This document shows, piece after piece, positions 1 through 12,800 of a stretch of 64,000 nt of DNA. Origin of the DNA: Halisarca cf. caerulea (lineage: Eukaryota; Porifera; Demospongiae; Chondrillida; Halisarcidae); assembly GCA_963170055.1 (NCBI GenBank), contig CAUJGJ010000001.1, positions 760,001 through 824,000 of the forward strand. Reading direction: 5' to 3'. Made by a program: the position numbers and the translations under genes. Positions within the stretch are counted from its first letter, which is position 1; every line of letters begins with the position of its first letter. Below the pieces are notes generated by a model. That model made no database searches. It was given only the letters and a program-made list of their open reading frames with translations, and was not told the origin of the DNA.

Positions 1-505
1 CTGTGAGGGGACATCTGAGGTCTGCCTAGGTTGGGAGAATCAGTTGATCAATTTCTTGGGATAGCCATTTAACTCTAGGGCCTTGTCTACTTTCTGCTGT
101 TCTTCCATTTTTAAACTGGCATTGGAGGGTATGGTTTGGGCTCTATGGTGGAGGGTTCTGACAACAGCTGCCTTATGGGCTGAGGGGTGGTGGGAAGAGT
201 AGTCTAGGTACTGGTTTGTGTGGGTGGGTTTCCTATATACCGTGGTATCTATGGTCTTGTCAGGATTCCGGAGGATCAGTACATGTATGAATGCTAGCTA
301 GGCTTGGGCTTCTCTTTCTAATGTGAACTGGATGGTATCCTCTATGGTATTTGAGTGGCAGTGGAAATCCTGCACAATATCAGATCTAAGGGCACAGCAT
401 GTGTCATCTACATATCTTTTCCATAATTTTGGAGGATTTGGAGTAAGTACTTAGGGCTCTTGATTCAACATCTTCCATAGCTAGGTCAGCTACCACTAGC
501 TAGAG
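1..505 (-). pseudogene. Penelope-like element reverse transcriptase, C-terminal fragment
   Basis: The reverse strand encodes the palm and downstream part of a reverse transcriptase: VVADLAMEDVE, then RYVDDT (catalytic YVDD, around 400), then VYRKPTHTNQYL followed by SHHP..HKAAVVRTL. The motif run YVDD, LxRN, YRKPTHTxxYL, SHHP and KxxVVxTLxxRA is characteristic of Penelope-like elements as I know them, rather than LINEs or LTR elements. It is dead: one frameshift lies between the ME-D-ESRAL block and PNPPKLW (about 441-450), and in-frame stops sit near 300 and 42. The part upstream of the palm is missing and the left end runs off the window. A tail such as a GIY-YIG domain would lie outside. 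On the + strand around 560-600 there is a GATGAAGG...GAAACGTTTGG stretch of the kind seen at Penelope-like element ends, which could mark an inverted terminal piece. That second point is uncertain. Confidence 0.75.
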
Positions 506-824
506 AGTGCTGTCACACACCACTATTTAAGCCCAGGCACTGTCTCTTGTATCATACCACTGATGAAGGTAGCAGTTGGCTGCTGAAACGTTTGGCGGTA
601 ATAATCTCTTTTGGCTAGTGATTTCTGTTAAGATCATTGACTACAATGCTACCTAGCCGTTCAAGCCTTTTCTCAGTATATACATTTGTTTGTGTACCTA
701 AAGAGAGCTTCTGTTGAGGCCAATGCACCTTACATGAAGACTTTTTGGACATTATTTCTGCTGTCATTTTCTGTGAGCTAGTGTGCATACTCCTGACTTT
801 ACCTAAAGGGTTTTTATGTTGTAG

Positions 825-876
825 AGGTATATGGAAGTCTTGGAAAGAGAATAATTGTCAACCCAACTACAGACAG
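825..876 (+). CDS. AGA: AGA exon with NCQPNY motif
   Basis: The acceptor is TTGTAG at 819-824 and the donor is GTTTGT after 876. One base completes a codon from the preceding exon, then the frame reads [23 protein letters not shown] is a conserved AGA alpha-chain motif. No earlier exon is visible to its left. Confidence 0.82.
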
Positions 877-3800
877 GTTTGTGTGTATATATGAAAATGG
901 AATTTTATCATGTTATTACTTACTTTGTATCCTGTAGCATGTTCAACCCGACCCTACAAGATTTTGTGGTCCTTACCATCCCAAAAGGTAATCCAAAAGG
1001 CTGTCCAATATTGTATTGTACTGTACATATATGGTTTGGCTAGTCATGCTATCCATTTTTTTCAGGAAGTTACATGTCATGCAAGTGGGCATCATCTTAT
1101 CACCTTGTCAGGATGTGATAGTACGTACATTGAGAACCTGTCTTAAAGGCTAATTGTCTATGTTGGCTACTGTCTGGTCCTTGACCATCTCATTATTGCT
1201 AGTGCATATTAATGATCACCTCCCTACAAAAATGGCCATCACTGTTTGACCCTTGAGTGATCACTATTATATTATGCAATTTTTACTACAAAGCGTTATT
1301 TTGCATTGAAACTTGTGTACATAGTGTTGTTTATACCTATGTAGTGTTTTTTGTATGTCAGTAGTATACAAACATTTGGATTGTATACTATTGATATACA
1401 TTGTATATATATATATATCACTCTGAATATCTTGCAAGTTATTCATGTTTTGCACATACAATGGAATCCTCTTAAGATGAACTCAAGGAGCCACTTTTAT
1501 ATGTTCATCTATAAAAGAATTCATTTTAACAGAACTTAAGTTCAAAATGATTTCTATGCTTGAGCTGAGAATGTATTTCATATTTTAAGAGAAATTTCAC
1601 ATTGTTATTTTGAGAGGGTTCCACTGTATTACATTTTTCTTTTAGATTATAATGATCCCTATTCTCATACAAAATTGAAAGTATGTGTATTGTTTATAGA
1701 TTGCAAATCACATGGATTTGTGAAACACTGAAGCTTTCTGTTAAGATTTTTCTTAAGGTGGCGGGTCAGCCTGCCCACGCAATTTTTGCAAAAAACTTGA
1801 GCTGTCATATCGATGTTACTGAACGATATTTATATTTTGTGTCACTTCTGTTATTTGTCTAAATAACTAGTTAAGTTATTTGTCTAATGAAGAGAATTAC
1901 AAAGCCTGTGTAGAAGTCGAGGATTGCTAAGATCTATAACTCTAGTTTAGCACATATTCACTTTTTACTTCAAGACTTTGGCAGTGTTTACACTAGACGT
2001 TTTTGTGCCAATTCATTTACAATCTGTGTATCACTGTATCATTTTCGACTCGTTTACTCACAGCATATTCCGAAATGCACGAATCCAGAAACAAATATAG
2101 CCACGTGATATTCACTTGACGTCTAGCCCAGTGTTGGCCATGGAAACTCCGCGGTGGCCATTGAAACCATAGATGAACGTTGAAACCCAGTGGTGGCCAC
2201 TGGAACTCACAGGATGGGCTCACACCTTTTTCCTGGCCGCCAGCGGAACTTGCTGGCTGTCCATCAACACAGCATTTTTCTTGATTATGCTCACATCTAT
2301 ATGTCATGTACACTACTGCTGTGTTGTAAAGTTCAAATAGGTCTAATAATAATAATATAACAAGATTCAAGATGGCTGCAAAGCTATGCAGCCAGTTGTG
2401 ATCAAAATCGTGGTGTTTTCCTTGCATGAGGAATGGATGATGTGTAAGATGTCAATGCAAAGAAAGGAGTCCCATGTACATATATTGATTGTTGGCCCTC
2501 CGTAATTAATCCTAGTCGATGTGAGAATTTTCCTTTGCGCCATACACTGCCAGCCGAAGTCCCGCCTGATGATCCCGTGAATGTAGATTTGCCACAGAGA
2601 GCTCCCGCTAATTAACCTTGTCATAACGATATGAACGCCCCCATCAACACTGGCACAAGTTTTTCGAACAATTGCGCTATTGAAACTGAATATTTGTCAA
2701 GATTTCTGAGTCAACCCACCAAGGTTTTGAAGAGAATCCCCCGTCTTTCCAGAGTGACTGCATCCAGAAAACTTGTCTCTGTAGGGGAGCAGGTGGTCGC
2801 CCGAAATGACATCCAATCGTGGACAAGGTTGCTATCATTTCCCAAGAAGTGCTTATTTACCACTCAAAGAGGCGGTAAATGCTGGAGTTTGGTGACTTTG
2901 GTCAACAAACTAGTGTCTAAAGAGTCACCCAACATCGAGTTGCATGCGCAAGGTGTAACTGACAATCCATCTGGACGCTGCCCAGTATTTAACACCAGGA
3001 ACAATGTGAACCATCAAGCTACGAGAATTTCAATGAAGCTCAAAGAAGGTGATTATAGAGGTGCAGTAAGGTTGGCATGTAATGAAGATGTATTTGCAGA
3101 GTATAATTGCCATGTACTTGATGCCCTCAGGGCAAAGCACCCTCCTGCGCCTCCCAACTCTAGCATAGATGCCCCGACTTGTGATGTACCCTTGTCAATA
3201 TCCATAGAAACAGGACATTGTAAAGGCAATTGCATCATTCCCCTGTGGCTCGGGTGTGAGCATGGATGGCCTACTCCCTCAGCTGGTGATGGGGGGGGGG
3301 GGGGGGGGGGGGAGGGGGATGTGGCTCTTTTGTCTGCCTTAGTGAGCTTTGTAAATCTCATCGTTGAGGGCAGAACTCCACCAGCCATATGCCCTATCTT
3401 CTTTGGTGCCAACCTGACAGCTCTCACCAAGAAGAGTGGGGGCATCCGTCCTATATTTGTGGGGTGCACTATGAGGAGACTTTTCCTCCAAATGTGGTTG
3501 CCAAAATGCCTTTAAGACTATCCCACAGATTCTTGCCCTACTGTATATCAGCTTGGTTTTGGGATTGCAGGGGGGGGGGGGTGGAAGCAGCTGTTCATGC
3601 TAGCCGTGTGTATCTCAACCACTTGCCAAATCAAAAGACAATGTTGCAAGTCGATTTCAGAAACGCTTTCAATAATAGCATTTGGCGTGATAAGATGCTC
3701 AAAGCCGTTGAACAGTATGTTCCAGATTTATTGCCCTTTGTGTCCTCTGCTTACTCCTCTCCATCAATCTTGCTATGGAACGGTGTCCAATTTCTCTCAG

Positions 3801-6800
3801 CTGAGGGAATTCAGCAGGGTGATCCGATAGGTCCCATGCTTTTCTGCCTCACCATTCAGGAGCTAGTCTCCAGCCTATCATCAGAATTTAACGTGTTCTG
3901 TCTAGATGATGGTACTATTGGTGGCAACCTTGCAGACTTCCGGGCTGACTTTCAGAGAATTGAAGACCAGGGCCAAGCCTTAGGCTTGCACCTCAGTGTG
4001 GACAAATCAGAGTTGATATCCTATGATGAGTCAGCAGTTACTGCAGTTCTGTCCACATTTCCGGGACTGCAGTTCATTAGGGCCCATCAAGTGACACTGT
4101 TAGGTTCTCCCCTGGGACAAAGAGCAATGGATAGTATGCTTAGAGGTTCAACTTCATCAACTAAAGACAATAGGTGAACGTCTCTGTCATCTACAAACAC
4201 ATGATGCCATCACCATCCTGCGCCATTCATTTTCCATCCCCAAACTCCTGCATATCCTCCGCACATCCCCTGCATTTACATCACCACTTCTGGTATCCTG
4301 GGACAATCTTCTGATGTTAATTGTTTCCAGGATCACTATTAACTTCAGATTGGGAGATTCATCGTGGCTACAAGTGACACTATCTGTAAAGTCCAGTGGT
4401 CTTGGATTCAGAAGTGCCTCCAATCTTGCACCGTCTGCCTTTTTGGCATCTGCTGATGTAGCCTCTGAACTTATGCCATGACTTCTGCCAGCCAATCTGT
4501 CCTCTTATCCATACCGAGAAGGACTCAGCATTGGCAGCATGGAAGAGTGACCTACCAGCAGAAACACCCCTCCCAACCTCCCCCAGCCACCAGAAGTCAT
4601 GGGATAAACCCAAGGTTGACCACTTGTTCGCCATTCTCTTATCCAGCTGTGAAGATCCAGTGTCCAGACCTTGCCTCTTGGCAGCTAGATCCAATGGTTC
4701 CGGTGCATGGGTCAATGCCCCACTGGTCTCTTCTCTTGATTTACACATGTCTAACGACACAGTCCACATAGCCATGGGCCTGAGGCTAGGTGCCCCAGTA
4801 TGCTTGCCTCACACATGTAGTGTTTGTGGTAAAGAGGCTGACGAGTATGGTCACCACAGCCTGAGCTGTAGGGCAAGTCAAGGGGACTGCACGCATCAGA
4901 TGTTAAACAACATCATTCACCGATCCTTAGCTGCAGCAAATATTCTCAACAGATTACAACCTTCTGGCCTCTATAGATTGGATGGGAAATGACCGGATGG
5001 AGTTACCATGATACCGTGGTCTGAGGGAAGATTCTTGGTGTGGGATGCCATATGTATGGACACGTTTTGTGAATCCCATAGACAAAGAGCTGCACAAGAA
5101 GAAGGAGGTGCTGCAGCACATGCTGAGAAGGAGAAAACCAGAAAATATGTCCATTTAAATCAAGCATATTGTTCCATGCCAATAGTATTTGAATCATATG
5201 GCTCTATTGGCCCAGAGCCTAGGAAGTCGACTGAGGTCATCCACTGGGGAGCCCAAATCATTTGTACACTTGCTGCAATGACTCTCAGTAGCAGTTCAAG
5301 TGGGAAATTCAACTTCGGTGATGAGATCTATTAGGAACACTGATCCATGTGATTGTAGTTAGGTTATTTATGATATTGTAAGTAGTCTTACTTGTTACTG
5401 TTTTATAATATCGTGTATGAGTACACACATTTATCAGTATCTGTATGTAGCTAGCTGTATCTGTACGTAGTTGTCATCTGTAGTTTTCATCTCATTCAGT
5501 AATTGTATCTGTAGTTATCTGTAGTTTGCCATAATAATGATAATAGTAATAATATTACATCATAATCAATAACAACATAGAACCTATTTATAAAACAGTT
5601 AACATAGTATTCATACATAGTACACTACTACAGTGGTACCTGTTTTAAGAGACCACCCTGTGGTTCCAAAAAGTGGTCTCTCAAGACAGGTGGTCTCTCA
5701 TTAGAGGTTCACCTAAAATAGGCATTATAATAACACTACTGTAAGTGTACTCAAGTCTTATATACAGTATGTGAGGACATGCTTTTAATCCCTTTTATAC
5801 CTTCTTTTCTGCTCTCTAGACAATTTTAACCCTTTCTTCTATAAAAATGGGACACTTCCCTTTAATTTCCCTTAGTATTCCAGCTCTAACTGGCCTTAAT
5901 CTATTACAAGATGGGAAATAGAATGGCCGCCCGCCGATATCTGCGCTTTCGATTGCAACTATTCTTGTAACCTATTGAAGGCAAAAAACACTTGCATTTG
6001 TTGAAGGATTATGCCTATATTCTATGAGAAGTCCTCCAAGAATGGTCGCTTAATACAGATAATTTTGTCTTATTTTCAACCAATTGCCCTGGTTGCACTG
6101 GTAGCGTTTTACCGGTGGTTGTTCTTCAAAGGTAAAAATGTATTACTGAATGTTGGTACCTGAAGATGTGGTCTTTTAAAAGAGGTGTCGCTCATGGCAG
6201 TGGTCTCTCAGAACAGGTACCACTGTACTACATCTCCCCTTTGGGTTAAACAAAACTCAATAAACATAAAGTTAAACATAATGCAATATAAACTACACTA
6301 GACAATCATGTAGGATAGTTAAGTAGCTCGATATTGATCAGGTGCTACAGAGGCTCTTCCACTATGAGTTTTGTAGACACTTGTTGCTTCGGTAGGTGAT
6401 AGCGGTGTATGAAGAACTTCAGTTGAAGGAATATTTGGTGCATTCGAGGATACACAATCATCCTCTTGGATGGTATCCATATAGGCATTGAATGTAGACA
6501 ACTGTGGCACAGGTTGAAGGTGTTCACAGTTCCTCTGCAGAGATCCAAGTGGAGTGGACACCTCATACGATTGAGCTGATACTTGGTTCTTTACTTTTCC
6601 TGATGTTTTCATATATGGAATCCACACAGTATCTGCTTGAGTAAAGACTCTTGGTTCACGGGCCTTATGACAATAGTCAAATGTGTCTTCTTTTGCTTCT
6701 CTCTAGACTGTGTTTCTTTATCAGCAACCAATGTGTAGTCAGGCAACTTGGGATGAACTACAGTACAGACCAGTTTAAAGGTAACACGAAACGACAATGC

Positions 6801-9800
6801 AATTCCGCGAAGCGGAACTCAACCGTGACAGTACTGCTAAAAGAAAAATGAAAGACGCTAACCACTAATGGGAAAAGGGCTAAAAGTGTAACGGTAAATG
6901 CTGACCGAGAATGTAAACCGAGGAGGGAGACCGACTGTCTACATAAAATGGCCGCTTCTTGTCGAATGTATTTACTTGTGGTCTTTTGGAGAAAGAAAGA
7001 AGATGGAAACATCCTAAAATGCCTTTGAACTTGTATTGAAAGCAACTTATCATCCAACTGTATTTGGAGGTGTTTTGTTTTTATGGAGAAACCTAACCCT
7101 AAGTCTTAGCCTTTTAGTGGAATCCAAGCTGCAAAGCGACGATGAAACCACTGTAGTTCGTCTAGTAGCACATTTCAAGGAGAACGCTTCTAGTCTTTCC
7201 AAGACTTTGGTAGTATGCACCAGGAGGCTTCTCGGGTGGACCTAGTGTGGAAGCAGGTACTGCCAACTCATCAGGCACGCTAATAAGGCCAAACGAGTAG
7301 CCTGCGAAAACTATGAACCACCAAACAATAACAGGAAACTGTCAAACGCTAAACGCTCATTAGGTTACCGTGAAACGCCAAAAGGTTAACGTTACTCTTC
7401 CGTCAAAATATGTGAGAAACGGAAATGATAAACGCGAAGCGCAATTAGTATTACCTTTAAACTGGTCCGTAATGTAAGTCTATTGTGTACTGTTGTGCGA
7501 AGCTTTCAACCCAGTAGAAGCTCTACTGGGCTATATCCATTCTGCAGTGGGGTAGCTCGATAAGCCATCAGGGCTAGAAATGGATCCTTGGACTTCCTCA
7601 ATAGACTCTTGACGGTTCTCACAGCTCTCTCAGCTTCTCCATTCCCCTATGGGTACTTGGGGCTGCTGGTTGAGTGAGTAAAGCCATATGACTTGGAGAA
7701 AAGTGAGAAGTCTCTAGATGAGAACTGAGGACCATTGTCTGAAATGACTTTGTTAGGAATCCCGTGTATAGCAAATACAATCATCATCTGGTGTATTACT
7801 TCACCTGAGGTCTTGGAGTCAGGCTCTATGAAGTGAGAAAAATTAGTCTTCAATGAGAAGGTATGTTTGATCCTTCCCAGTAGAAGAGATCAGTTCCAAC
7901 AATTTCCCATGGGAGCTTTGGAAATTCACTTGGCTTGAGTGACGGTGTCGGTGGCTGTCTCTCTTTGCAACATTCAGGGTAACTGAGAATATTGTCTTCC
8001 AGCTGTCTGTTGATTCCAGGCCACCAAACTGACTGACGTTCTTTTTCCCGGCACTTAGTTATGCCTTAACGCCTAACATGATCTGGTCCAATATATCCCT
8101 CCTCATAGTGGCTGGGATGACAATACGGTTTCCTCTCATATGTAGATCTTGTTTAATGGTTAACTCTGCAGCTACCGTGTGGTACGGAGATATAGATGCT
8201 TCCATTTGCTGTCGCTGTCGCATTGGCCAACCATTCAAACATTACTGGTCAAATTCTCTGGTAGACCTCGTCTTCCCCTTGAAGTTTGGCAATCTGATGA
8301 AAACAGCTCTCTGAGACTGGTAAGTGTTGCATCACCACTTGAACGTATGCATCCAGTTCCTTGGAAAACAGCTCATCTGATGTGTTTGATGAAGGCATAG
8401 GTGCCCTGGATAGAGCATCTGCAGCAGTGAGATCTTTCCCTGGCACATGAAAGATGGTGTACTCAAACCGCATGAGACGTAATCGGAACCGTTACACTTG
8501 AATGGGAAGTGTGTTGAGGACTTTGAGCCCAGTATTGAGACTAATGGCTTATATTGATCTGTTTGCAAATGGAATTTCATACTGGGATGATACTCCTGGA
8601 ACCTCTTGCATCCCCATGTGGGAGTAAGTGCCTCTTTTTCAATCTAAACATAGTTCTGCTCTGTTGGAGTGAGGGTTCTGGAGGCATACACCATTGGCCT
8701 GAGGCTCCCATCTGATTGTTGCTGAACGAGGACTACACCCAGCCCGATGTGGATCTGGACGGATGCCATCAGCATCAACAATCTGTCCCAAAAAGCGAAC
8801 TGATGATTGTGAGAAAACATATTCATCGGCATTCAGAGTAACCCTTGCTCTTGCAAGTCTGTCCAGAACGGTCTCCTGTCGTTGATCATACTGCATTTAT
8901 GTGCTTCCGCTCACGAGGATGTTGTTGACCATACACACGACCTCTTCTATGCCCACTAAGATCTCAGACATACGTCTCTGAAAATGCTCTGGAGCTGAAG
9001 TGATACCAAATGGAAGTTGGTTGAAACAGAAATGTCCAAACAGAGTGATGAAGGTTGTGAGCAAAGATGACTCATATGAAAATGGAATTTGCCAAAACCC
9101 CAGGTTTGCATCCAGTTTGGTGAAAATTTTTGCTCCTGCAAGCTGCCCGAGGGTTTGTTCCACCAATGGCAAGAGGTGTCTCTCTTGTACACTCCCGTTG
9201 AATTTTGTGAGATCCACGCAGATATGGACTTGGTTGTCAGCTTTTGGCACTACAACCATGACAGTGCACCAATCAGTTGGTTTCTCCACACGTTAGATAA
9301 CTCCCATCCTCTCCATTTGCTCCAGTTGCATGAGCTTTGACTTTCGGCTTCAATGGAAATGCTACTCACTTAAGTGTTGTTTGTGCATAGGGTATGGCTC
9401 CATCATGAAGTTTGATATGATACTCTCCCTCTATTGTACCCAAGCCTTGAAAACTCTGAGGAAATTTATTGAGTACTGTGGGTGGTTCAATGGTGTTTAC
9501 TCGCGAGACAAGATCTAACGCTTCAATAGCTGGTCGTCCAACTAGTGCTCCTGGAGGTCCTTGAAAACAAAAATCTTCTTGGATTTGTTTCTTGCCATAC
9601 ATACATGTAGCAGATGTTATATCGCGATAGGGATGTGACGCATTCAATAATAATATCTATCTACCATATATCTTCTAATTTTTCGGCATTCTTATTCTTC
9701 GGCAGTTGACACAAACGTTGCAGTTTTCTTCTAATTCTTGCCGAACTTAGACGTCTTCTAATTCCTCGTTACTCTTCCTATTCCTCGTCACTAACACTTG

Positions 9801-12800
9801 GCTCACAACTATTCTTATAGACGTGGTATCCTCTAATAGCAGCAATCGTGCTCAAGCTAAAGGCAGCCATTTGTATTACCCATATAAAAATGGCCTCCCG
9901 TAACTTCTAATTATTCGTCATGCTTCTAATATTTCGTCAGGCTTGGCTAAAAGTCTATTCTTCTTCTAAATGACGTTGTTTCTCTGAACTTTGCCTTGCC
10001 GAAAAATTAGAAGATATACGGTATCTATCTATCTATATATCACCACACAGTTAATTGCATTGAACAAATGATACCAAAAGAGCCAACTCATTCAACTTCA
10101 CTGTACTACTTAACTAACACACGTGAATCAGTACAATGCTATATAACACAATGGCATACATAATTGTCAATGATAATACTTAATTAGTCTCGTCAACCAG
10201 ACCCTGTTTCGCCTCGTTTATTATGATCCGCCATTTTTACTGCACACTCAGCGAAATAGGGTCTGGGAAAAACATGCCCCATAAGCGATGCACGGTCCTC
10301 GTCTAGCACAGACCAATTAGGGCCTTTATTGCTAATTGCCGACAAGTGACACCAATAAATCAACTAACAGCACAGCGGGTAATATGCGTTTTCATAGCGT
10401 TTCAGTATAACCAGCAGGGAAGTTTGTTATCTGCTCGAGCCACGTGGCGAAAGCTTTCTTTTCTTTTGTCTTCAAACGCTTGAATAGTACTGGGCGCAAC
10501 TTTGTCTTACGGTTGTCGGAATTTCGTGTAACTGGACTTTGTTCTTTACCTCGAGCAGTGAAGATATCTCCGAAGTACAGCAATCTTGTTGCAACCTTCA
10601 AATCCTTTGCGATGTCGGCATGAGAATGTAAATTCGACACAGGACTAGGTTCTTTACCAGTTTCTGCTTTAAAATCGTGGCAAATCTGGTTCAACGGTTG
10701 TAGTATTTTACCATATCTCTGAACCAGGTCCTCGTTAATGTTGGCATGGCTTCCTTGAATGAGACTCTTCAAGTTCCTGGAAAATTGACAAAGGATTGTT
10801 ACAGCAATAAAACATTATGCACTTTCTTATGTTTCAGATGAAGTATTGTACCTATTCAAATGTTCCATATGTAAATCATATGGTACATTTTTTTCCCTTG
10901 ATGCTGTGTGTATTGACGAATCTTGAATACATTAGCTGCGTTCTCATTCTCTGTGACAGTAAATAGTAATACTGGAGTTACATTAAGCATGTTTCAGCAG
11001 CATAATTTTTCCTTCCTGAACCCTTAAATACACGTAAGAGGATTGGCATCAACTGTAGGAGGCGGTCCCCGTCACCTTCTCTTGCAATGTCACGATAGTG
11101 ATGCCACAGAAGTACTAATGTTAACAGGTCCTTTGTGTGCTCCAGAACTTTGTCATCATTTGATGGTGTATCAACTATTAGCCGCTGTAAGTTAGAATAC
11201 TCCTTGCATATTGTTTGTGCAACCTTTTCTACAGAGGGTACAGGTCTTTCATACATTCCTTTTGGGTCTAGTAGTATGTTGGGGTCAACTCCCATAGCAG
11301 TTGCAGCTGCTGTTGTGATATATGCAGCAAGGACTACTTCAAGGAAGTCTTCAACAGCATTAACATCTCGTTTGGGATCACCTGAGTGCCATAAAATTAA
11401 TATTAGTTTAATGTACAATCATATAATAGGCATGCATGCATGGTACATTCATCAGACTATATATAAGTATTCATATTTAATGTCATGCACTGTGGGAAAG
11501 TACCTGGTAGAGATGAGCGATTTAGTATGTTTTTGAGATGCTTGAGGGTTTCTGGCATACAATCACTGTCGTCACTGTAAAAATGTGACCATACGTATAT
11601 CCTAGTGGGGGTGACAATAAACTTTAAGGTATTATATTGGTAGCCATTACAAATAGCACAATGATTGGCTTTTGTTCTGTACACTCACACATAAGAGGCA
11701 CACTCTTGCATGCCAGTCCTCAAAGACTAGTACAAGTCCTTCTAGTCTTAAGAGACAAGTTGGTTCGGATGAAACGGCAGTTTGAGCAATTCAAGCGTTG
11801 CATGCTGTCAACTAATCTCCGAATATGATTGGATGTAGTGTGCAATGCTTTGTGTTGTATTCCTTGTTTCCAACTTTCAATGTATGTTCTTCTGTCACTA
11901 CTGGCACATACTTCTGTATCTCTCTCATAATCCCCATCATTTCCTGAATTCTCTGAGGATTTTTGAGAGTTACACCAAGTGGAACCTGTGTGAATACAGT
12001 ATATATATATTACTTATGTACTATTATAATTGTATATATAAGTGCAATATATTATAGTTCCCTGCATGTATAAGACATAAAGTAAGTAAACATACAATTT
12101 CTGATTTCTTGAACATTTCTTCATAATATTTGTGTTGTATATGCCATGTAACTTGGGTTGATTGGTCAGTGAACATGGGAATATGTGTGACCAACATTCT
12201 AAAATGTAGAAGTATATAATAAATAATTACATACATTGTCAATGTAACATGGCATGTAAGTGTGCATGCATGTATGCATGGATGCAGTGCCACATGAAAG
12301 TGGACATATAATAATATATCATGTAAATTAATAATAATAAATATTATGTATGCATGCATATATTGATTGTGATACAGAACGTAATATGGTTTACTTGTAA
12401 CCTTATGCATGCATCAGGGTTCTCCCCAGGATTTTTTGAATGCATAGTGCTCCCAGTTAACAGATAAGGGCTATTGGTTTTGTAGTATGAAGCTTATGCT
12501 GTAATCCACAGTATGATTTTAGTCCTCAATGCATGCTGCAACGACAGACACTTCAACTCCAACAGTACTAAAGGTGACAAATGTATCACCTGGATGGCTT
12601 CACCACAAAGGACTAAATTGGCTCACTAGTGTGGCTTCACTGATAGGAAACAATTATTAGGAACCTGTAGAAATGGAAGGCATAGCGCTCCCAGTTTAAG
12701 GAATAGCAGCTATGTGAAGGCATAGCGCTCTACTTTTAAGGGATAGCGGAGCGCTATGCTTGAGTATTGTTGGGGAGAACACTGTGCATGTATGCCTTCC

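Larger units (their letters stand above)
1981..5562 (+). mobile_element. Non-LTR retrotransposon inserted in the gypsy 3' LTR
   Basis: This sequence interrupts the LTR between its ACTTCAAGAC and AATCAA..CAACATAG segments, which are adjacent in the 5' LTR. It holds a 5' region with no clear gene (1981-2630), a reverse transcriptase reading frame (2631-5334), a 3' region with degenerate ATCTGTAGTT repeats (about 5440-5530), and a tail built of TAA/ATAATG-like triplets (about 5530-5560), typical of some non-LTR elements. The target duplication is not clear. Confidence 0.75.

Noticed and set aside
2017..2624. Minus-strand open frames of 136 and 85 codons
   Set aside because: No known motif. They lie in the 5' region of the non-LTR element and contain degenerate GTGGCCA-type repeats that keep the frame open by chance.
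7086..7105. AACCTAACCCTAAGTCTTAG as telomeric repeat
   Set aside because: A single partial match inside a transposable element, not a tandem array.
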